A DNA stretch of 64,000 nucleotides from positions 2,428,001-2,492,000 of the forward strand of contig JANCIK010000003.1 in the NCBI GenBank assembly GCA_028532985.1, in the 5' to 3' direction. Origin of the DNA: Stropharia rugosoannulata. Its lineage: Eukaryota; Basidiomycota; Agaricomycetes; Agaricales; Strophariaceae. The notes under the pieces were generated by a model that worked only from the letters and a program-made list of their open reading frames with translations, was not told the origin of the DNA and did no database searches. Shown in pieces: positions 57,465 to 64,000 of this stretch; the stretch's first letter is position 1; every line of letters starts with the position of its first letter. A program made the translations under genes and the position numbers.

Positions 57465-58719
57465 TCACAGATTATAGATAGGAAGAAGTCGATCAAGTGA
57501 TAATGCCTGTCTGCAGAGCGGGCATTCTGGCTGTCATTCAAAGCATGCACTGAGTATAGGGTTATTTGCCTAATCAAAATTAAAAGATTTACCTTCTCCC
57601 TACCCCAGCCAATTATACAATTCCAACAAAATAAGTGCCCACACTCAGTCGCACAGCTTGCCGTTCTCTCTTCTAAACATAATGTACACTGTCGGGACGC
57701 GCGCATGGGTTGGGGAATTGAAGATACGTCCAGCGCTGTAGCTTCATCATCTTCAGCAGGCGTAGCCTCCTCATCGTCGGGTTTTTCATCCAGAAGCGTT
57801 GATACCAGCCGATCATCGATATAGACTTCGTGCGAGTTGGCCTTCGGTTTGTCGCGGATACTGTCCAAGTCCGCTCTGGACATGTTCTGACGTATAAACG
57901 TTATGACCCTATATAGCAGCCTTACACATATCAATATCCCAAGCATGGAATAAGATGGCGGTCTGGTATGTGGGTCTGCAGGAACTGCAGATATCTATTA
58001 ATCAAATATATTAGACTTCGACATGCGAACAAATGCTTGAGACTGACGTATTGTATGCCCATTATGCGTTTGACGAGGTCGTAGTAAGTTCCTCTGAAGT
58101 AAAACAGAGCTAAATTGATCTCGGTAATAATTTCAAGAGTAACAGGCAGGTTCCTCAAGTATCTTGCGATATTTGGATGACTTTGAGTGAGATGGTTGTT
58201 GTGCCCGTAGCGTCCAACCGCATAGGAAGGTAATAAATACAGCAGAATCAAAGCGGTTCTCGTTGTTGTTGTGGGAGGCGCAGATCTACCGGAGGGGGAA
58301 TATTGCCAGATATCGGTATATTCTTCTCCTAAAGTCTGGATGGCTGGAAAGTAGTATGAATTACAGCGGAATACTCGGGGAATACCCTGTAGACGTACCT
58401 CTACCAGTAGTTAGACCATAATAGCAAAGTTTAACAGCTAAGTCAAGTTCCTTATCCCAACGCGTAAGCCAACGCGTACCTAGATGATATGTTTAGAGAT
58501 ATGGAGACTTAAGCAGGAAGCAAAGCCGACCTAGCCATGCGCGTAATACACTTTCGGCCTGGTCCTTCAAAGACGATAGGTGATAAAGATCCCGTTGATT
58601 TGAGCGGACTACACAATTATTCAGTAGACTGCTTTAAGTGCAGGTAGAAATCACATACTAATTTGCGCCTGCTGCGAGTTAGGGAAAATAAAAGATGGGG
58701 AAGGTGTAGCAGTGTTCAT
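57465..58719 (-). CDS. PEX10: Peroxisomal E3 ligase Pex10
   Basis: Six exons in transcription order: 58719-58659, 58608-58531, 58479-58399, 58343-58048, 57994-57593, 57530-57465; 327 aa. The N-terminal Pex2/Pex12-type membrane region includes [36 protein letters not shown] and [20 protein letters not shown], then [20 protein letters not shown]. The C-terminal RING (about 275-318) is [25 protein letters not shown], then [10 protein letters not shown], a C3HC4 pattern with all ligands. Pex2-Pex10-Pex12 ubiquitinate the import receptor Pex5 for recycling. It is convergent with GID1 (123 bp) and divergent from MGR2 (117 bp). Confidence 0.95.
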
Positions 58720-58836
58720 GGCGACGTTAACGGTTGGACGAGGACATTGTTGACAGTAGTTTGGACCCAGCAGACGGGATTTCACGCGCGCTTTCCCGGC
58801 TTTCAGACTCTTCCTCGTCTTTAATCACCTGCAAAA
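58720..58836. promoter_or_regulatory. 117-bp divergent PEX10/MGR2 promoter
   Basis: Head-to-head spacer between a peroxisomal and a mitochondrial membrane-protein gene. No TATA box or repeated motif is visible. Confidence 0.4.
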
Positions 58837-59443
58837 ATGCCTCCGCCGCCGCCTCAACATCATGGAGAAGGGCCGTCCATTTGGCAGAAGAGTACGATTT
58901 CCTTGAAGTTCGCGTATGATAAACATTCTAACGTTCATCAACCTCAGTGAAGTATGGGGTCTGGAGCCATATTTGACCCGTCTGCGAATGCTGACCGTTG
59001 TTTCTCAAGGATGGGTGCCCTTATGGGGGGAGGTGTTGGCTTGACCATTGGATTCATCTTTGGCTCATGGAGTATCATCAGGTACTATACCTTAGAAATC
59101 CGTATGATTGACGGAAGTGCGCTAACACCCATTTCTCAAGGGGTGGTGCTGGCCCTAGAGGTTTCCTTGCAACACTTTCACAGTACATGCTCAGCAGTGC
59201 TGCCACGTTTTCGTTCTTCCTTTCTATTGGATCGGTAAGTCCTACTTTTTTTTATGTCCTATTGCATGTATTAAACGATGTTCGCAGGTAATTCGCAGTG
59301 ACACTTTAATTCCTCCCCATTTGCAGGCTGCGCAACTACAACTTATGGCTGCTGCAAACGTTCGCTCCAAGGCTGACGGTGCTCAACTTATGAAGGCTAG
59401 ATGGGAGGCAGAGAAACGTCGCATGGCTGCATGTTCTCAGTAA
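58837..59443 (+). CDS. MGR2: Mgr2/ROMO1-family subunit of the mitochondrial TIM23 translocase
   Basis: Four exons (58837-58946, 59010-59081, 59141-59234, 59288-59443), 143 aa. A Pro/His-rich leader (MPPPPPQHHGEGPS) is followed by a two-helix hairpin. Helix 1 is MGALMGGGVGLTIGFIFGSW with the GxxxG-like glycines. A GGAGPRGFLATLSQYMLSS loop and helix 2, ATFSFFLSIGSVIRSD, complete the family signature. The C-terminal 45 residues are charged and helical. Mgr2 couples Tim21 to TIM23 and gates lateral release of membrane proteins; the animal counterpart ROMO1 is linked to reactive oxygen and cristae. Each exon is tiny, so the gene is invisible to simple ORF calls. Confidence 0.93.
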
Positions 59444-59941
59444 ACAATGCATAAGTAAGGTTGTATAAGAAGCCGATGGTTCTACGAATCAAGTCGCCGC
59501 ACCTATGTTGACCATTCACGATGTGAATTGTTCATTTTAAGCGACACAGCCCAGTCTTACCTACTGAATATCTTATGTTGTTCTCTCAGAATACTGCTGA
59601 GATAATTCTTCATTTAATATTTATAATTTAACCTAACAAATCCTGATGACCTTACTTCTGGCGTACCTATGTTACCTGAAGTAAAGTCATTTTGATATCA
59701 TATTCATACCTGCGCTCAAGCCCATATGTACATATACCTATGAATATACGTATGTTGAATATTAAACTGGTTGTTTAAGTGCACTGATCCTTATAGACCT
59801 CCTCGGCCTTCAATTATTCCAGAGCAAAAAAGGAATGAATTATGCGCAGCAAAGAACTAGCTTGCTACGCCTTCTCAACAACAACAAAGGAATGCCTAAA
59901 GGTAAAATACATGCATAAATACTCTATCTATCAACCGCCGC
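59444..59941. other. Intergenic region, AT-rich
   Basis: About 500 bp between the MGR2 stop and the stop of the secreted Asn-rich protein gene; AT-rich with repeated 'atatacg/atatgtac' words near 59725-59760. No gene is seen. Confidence 0.55.
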
Positions 59942-61410
59942 TCAGAGCTGGATGCGGGAACGCCTGAACCTTCCGTTTTGACCACGGGAAGGGGATGTCG
60001 GGCGCTTGGCAGGCTGAGCAACGCGGGCAGGAGCAGCCGGGGCCTTGCCCTTGCCAGCGGGAGGAGTAACGGGGGCAGCACCTTTGCCTGAAGCGCCGCC
60101 AGCCGCAGCCGCAGTGGCAGTGGCAGCAGGGGCGGCGGACGACGCGGCGGCAGCAGCAGCGGTAGTGGCAGCAGCGGAAGCAGATGCGGCAGATCCAGCA
60201 GCGGCAGCGCCGTTGTCGGAGACTGTGAACTGCAATAGAGGTTCAGCACCAATGAACTAGTCTCAAATGGGTAATAGACTTACGTAGACAGCATCGTCAA
60301 GAGAACCGTGCTGAGCAATAGGTACCAAGACAGGTTGATGGTTCGCGGCGGTGTTGATTGACGCCAGTCTGTAGAAACCAGCTGGAAGACCGTCGGTGAC
60401 ATCAAGGCTCAAGACCCCGTTGACAGCGGCATCATTCAAACCCTTGAAGTAAGAGAAATTCTTCGGGTTTGTTGGAGTAGTTTGGTCCAGAGCACTCAGG
60501 CTCTCAATGACGAAGTGCGAGTGACCAACAATTTGGCCTTGGGCGTTAAGCTGCTGGGGAGCCGCGAAGTAGTTCTCTTCTGCGTTGACGAAGTTTCCTG
60601 TCTCCAAGTTGTTAATGGCCATGGTGACTGTGAAGGCAGTGTTCGCTGCGATGGTGTCGCCGTTCTTGGGGTTAGTGAACTTGGCAGAAGGCATGTTGTC
60701 GGTCGAAGGAATAATACCCATGGGGGCAGGGTTACATGAGCCCGTCGTGATCTGCTTTCCGTTGGTGATGGGCAAATTAGGCACAGTCAAACAGAAGTTG
60801 ATGAAGTTGTTTGACGAGGTTAAGGAGGCGACCTGGCCTGCAGTTGGAACATCTTGACCGTTGTTCTCAAAACCAGTAGCAATAACGTTGGGGTCGAGGG
60901 CTGAAATAGCATAACAATATTAACAAAACTGATTATGCCCAACTCTGAAGCTACTTACTCAACGAGCTCTGGGCATCAGCACTGTTAACAGCGCTAGTGG
61001 ACGTACTCTGTGCAGCAGAGGAGGTCGCGGCGGCAGCAGATGTTGAAACAGCAGCCTGAAAACAAATATAAGTACGCAAGCATGTAATTGAAAGAGTTTA
61101 CTCTTACCGACGTCGTTGAAGCAGCTCCCTTACCAGTGTTGGTATTTTGGTTGTTGTTCTTGCCCGTGTTGTTGTTCTGGTTGTTTTTCCCGGCGTTGTT
61201 GTTGTTGTTGTTGTTGTTTCCTCGGTTGTTCTGGTTGTTTTGTCCGTTCCTCCCGTTCTGACCAAAGAAACCACCGTTGTTGTTGTTGTTTCCAAAGCCC
61301 CCACGGTTACCACCGAAGACGCCGTTGGAGTTGCGGTTTGCCTGTTGTACATTGGCTGCAGCAGCCGACAGGGCAAGGGCGGCAGCGACGAAGAAAGATC
61401 CAGTCTTCAT
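59942..61410 (-). CDS. Secreted Asn/Gly-rich protein with Ala-rich C-terminus
   Basis: Four exons in transcription order (61410-61108, 61055-60959, 60900-60284, 60229-59942), 434 aa. A clear signal peptide (MKTGSFFVAAALALSAAAA) is followed by about 80 residues of Asn/Gly/Gln repeat, including runs of 8 Asn, and a Ser/Thr/Ala linker. The central globular region (about 135-340) has few cysteines: LDPNVIATGFENNGQDVPTA, NFINFC, ITTGSCNPAPMGIIPS, PKNGDTIAANTAFTVTMAI, GHSHFVIESL and LPAGFYRLASINTAA. The C-terminal 95 residues are Ala-rich and basic (SRGQNGRFRRSRIQL). I know similar anonymous secreted proteins only from mushrooms. Function is unknown; a cell-wall, adhesive or metal-binding role is speculation. 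Confidence 0.85.
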
Positions 61411-62203
61411 GATGGTGAACGAGTTAAGAATTAAAGAAAGTAATAAAAAACCAAGGTATAGAGTGCAGAGGACTAGCCAAAGACGATACCTGATCGTTGA
61501 AAGGGGGGCAATGGAAAAGGGAGGAAGGAAGAACGAAGGACAGAAACTGAGTGGGATGGCATTTATCCACCAACTTAAATACTGGGTTCCCAGCCTTAAA
61601 AATAGTCTGGATATTCTTAGAGAACTTAAAAATATACCACTCCCTAGTGATCTCCGAACATCTCGCCTTTGGAATTAGAGCCTTTGCAAGGAAATTCGAA
61701 GAATATACGATTCATGCCGCGACTCCACTTCTGTATAAAGTAGAGTGAATATTGGAGTCCTAGTGTAAAAGACCAGTAAGTAGATAAAAGGTCCATAAGC
61801 CAGTTATTCAAGTTCTCAGTTTACACACCTATTTTTGTCCACATTGGTCTCCTTGCAACCATCTTCACATCACCCTTGACCTTTTGGACATCGGGGGATG
61901 TCCTATTTCGATTTACCAGGAACAGTGTACAGATTGTCAGATGCAAGTTGTCGCCGCTGGCCGTAACAGAAGATGGTGCATGGTCCCTTGATCAATGACT
62001 GATGATCTATTGACAGGCAGAACAGCTTTGTTTTGCGATAATCATATCATGACTGTGTGGTGGAAAATAGTGCATGGAGTGGGCTACGGTATGTCCGAGA
62101 AGACCCATGAAGTGCTTTGTAGGCGAAGTTTTTTTTAAAACTTTTTCCTGGAGGAATAAAGCCCGTTTCCCTGGTAATGCAGCTGTAGGTTGCCCGGGCC
62201 ACC
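61411..62203. other. Intergenic region
   Basis: About 790 bp upstream of the secreted-protein gene, whose promoter it must contain. Short ORFs on both strands lack family content. A possible small gene begins at the right end. Confidence 0.5.
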
Positions 62204-62490
62204 ATGTCAACCGAGACGACAGGTACATAACGTACGTGGAGATGGAGAATGCATAGTGTTGTTTCAACGTGAGAGACTTTTGATTCGTAGGTCGCATGCA
62301 AGCTGCATCATCATGGGAAGAAATTCAGCAGCATTCGAATCAGAGCAACCCGTACGCTCACGTTGTACGTCAGCGTTCGAGAAGAATGCTTCGATTGAAC
62401 GTGTATTGGCGAACGGTGGACGCCTGGCAAGCAGTGGGCACTGACAAACCGTGCGCGTTGATACAGAATATGATCATCATTTCATTCTAG
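62204..62490 (+). CDS. Possible small protein, unrecognised
   Basis: An ACCATGT start context opens a short exon 62204-62222 (MSTETT). A consensus-like intron joins it to 62291-62490, which continues in frame as GRMQAASSWEEIQQH, SNPYAHVVRQRSRRML and RLNVYWRTVDAWQAVGTDK to a stop; 72 aa. The composition is protein-like and rich in Arg and Trp. Downstream, 62541-62609 is open as QPLLKGCFDEKEGCIWD and NERFKAGKQR to a stop, which looks like a final exon, but I could not find a donor that joins it in frame with certainty. It may be a small mitochondrial-type protein of about 90-100 aa, or a remnant. Confidence 0.4.
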
Positions 62491-62745
62491 TAGAGCTTTC
62501 AGGTAGACAGATACATTTCTCGCAGCCCTTGTTGAAAGGATGCTTCGATGAGAAGGAGGGATGTATTTGGGATACTAACGAACGGTTCAAAGCTGGGAAA
62601 CAGCGATGAGTCCACCAATAGCATGACTGTTACATAATGATCACTTACCTAAGATAAACACCACTGTAACGGGACTTCACAACCCTCACTGTATCAATCA
62701 ACACCGCCAATTACACACGTCCGTTGCAAACCCGAGTAGTGCGCA

Positions 62746-63907
62746 ATGTCACCAACAACCGTGAACGTTGATGCAGTATGAATTCATCATTTTGTTGAGA
62801 AGTTTGTTTCTCAGGCTGATTGACCAGATTCTATTTGACATGGATGGGTATGTACGCCCGATGATTGATATCCGATTGCAATGACACATCCTGTTCGTTG
62901 ATTTACAGGCAAGTCCTCAATTTAACCACTAAGTGAAAGAGTTTCTTAGCGTCGTCCACTTCTGTAGAACATTGATCGATTCCACACCGGGAGTGTTGCA
63001 AGCTTGGAAAACATTCTGTTCGGATTACAATTTAGGCGACTCCGTGAAGATTGCTCATGAAACGCACGGTCGCCGACTTTATGATACTCTCAAAGAATAT
63101 TGTGGAATAACCAGCGAAAGCCGCCTTTTGGTGCGTGAATCATGATGACTGCAATGGTTGCGTATGTTCAACCTGTTTCTCCAGGAAGAAATTGATCGCT
63201 TTGAGGATGAAGTCATCCAAGGAGGTCCAATGGCGTTGCCAAATGCTATTGGTCTACTCACAAAGGTCAGCATGTACGCATTGTAACGGTCTATATTCAC
63301 TCTGGACCATAAATTTCTTTTCGTGTACAGTTGTCATCGCACCCATTAAGCAGTTCAAGGTGGACGATTGTTACCTCTGGTAGGCAATTCGGCGCAGAAT
63401 AAGCGTTCAATGATTCCAAGCATACTCAGCATCGAATAAATATGCTCCTCGGGCACTCGAGCGGTCGGGTGTTCCTCTTCCTTCGAAAGGACTAATTACA
63501 TCCAATGATGTTACAAGAGGAAAGCCACAACCCGACCCTTATTTAGCAGGTGCCTCTCTTCTGGGAATAGATGCTACCAAATGTACGGAAATTCGGTTAA
63601 ATCATAAATACCGAGATCACCTTGTTCTTCACAGGTCTGGTCGTCGAGGACGCAACGTCAGGATTGAAATCTGGTCATGCTGCTGGGGCACTGGTCTTAG
63701 CGGTATGTACATCAACTGAGCGTGAAACCCTTATTGGATCGGGAGCAAACCCCGACTTCATAGTGACTGACCTCTCTAAGTATGTTCTCAAACCTTCTGC
63801 TACAAAATCGTCTGATCTTGATGTAATTTCTCCTTTAAAGGGTCAATGTGGAAGTAGTAGATGGCAAATTGCAAGTTATAATGGACCAGTCATCGGAAGC
63901 CAGTTAA
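62746..63907 (+). CDS. HAD-family sugar/glycerol phosphatase (GPP/DOG type)
   Basis: Eight exons (62746-62775, 62828-62847, 62968-63130, 63185-63265, 63331-63379, 63430-63582, 63635-63779, 63841-63907) give 235 aa. HAD motifs: motif I AILFDMDGTLIDS (nucleophile D14 and acid D16), motif II TIVTSAS, motif III RGKPQPDPYL (Lys) and motif IV VVEDATSG. The cap helices carry GRRLYDTLKEYCGIT and GGPMALPNAIGLL. This is the layout of yeast glycerol-1-phosphatases Gpp1/2 and 2-deoxyglucose-6-phosphatases Dog1/2. The exact substrate cannot be read from sequence. Motif I is built from exons of 30, 20 and 163 nt. Confidence 0.92.
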
Positions 63908-64000
63908 AAGAGTCGAGAAACACTGTCTTGCATAGATTCTCTAATGGGTCCCAACAGGTCCCAAGATTTGCGGGTGGGGTGGTCAATCGTCATCTTAATT

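Noticed and set aside
1..64000. tRNA or rRNA genes, CRISPR arrays, complete transposons, viral insertions, secondary-metabolite core genes
   Set aside because: I looked for tRNA B-box contexts, spaced repeats, terminal repeats, transposase or reverse-transcriptase motifs and large synthase domains and saw none that I could support.

Overview
This 64 kb window is nuclear DNA of a filamentous basidiomycete, most likely an Agaricomycete. Nearly every gene is interrupted by many GT-AG introns of about 45-60 bp with CTNAY-type branch sites. Exons can be very short, and genes lie tens to a few hundred bases apart on both strands. The gene set (rhodanese-PTP phosphatase, copper-fist regulator, S1/P1 nuclease, MGR2, GID1, UMP1) is fungal. 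I could not assign a genus. No tRNA, rRNA, intact transposon, CRISPR array or virus was found.

Layout: 1-439 is the tail of a GCN20-type ABC-F gene. A gene-poor stretch follows, then TOP2 (2916-8337) and a rhodanese/tyrosine phosphatase (8389-11901). A second gene-poor stretch (11902-15344, one weak ORF) leads to a WW-domain protein. Next come ISA1 and the BAR-SH3 protein RVS167 on the minus strand, SBDS on plus, ALG1 on minus, NFU1 on plus, a copper-fist regulator on plus, a UBE2W-type E2 on minus and HEM3 on minus. The middle holds a PUF RNA-binding protein and a UVRAG/VPS38-type autophagy subunit (minus), an orphan acidic protein and an S1/P1 nuclease (plus). After them come a short cullin-N-terminal-like protein, a class 1A dihydroorotate dehydrogenase and TRS31 (minus). 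The right part holds a BTB protein, MFAP1 and an FAD amine-oxidase-like protein (plus), UMP1 (minus), GID1/VID30 (plus), PEX10 (minus), MGR2/ROMO1 (plus) and a secreted Asn-rich protein (minus). It ends with a possible small gene and a HAD phosphatase (plus).

Functions: most genes are housekeeping and unrelated to their neighbours, and there is no operon-like or biosynthetic cluster logic. Two loose themes are visible. One is metal cofactors (ISA1, NFU1, HEM3, copper-fist). The other is ubiquitin/proteasome (UBE2W, cullin-like, UMP1, GID1, PEX10). Six head-to-head pairs share intergenic promoters of 71-431 bp.

The most unusual content is in gene structure. It includes exons of 7-27 nt whose peptides complete conserved family motifs, five GC-AG introns and two genes whose first coding exon is only the ATG. 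There is also a PTP domain split by about 300 residues and a cullin-like protein without the catalytic half. All exon models were derived by eye from splice signals, reading-frame closure and family conservation; none is supported by transcript data here.
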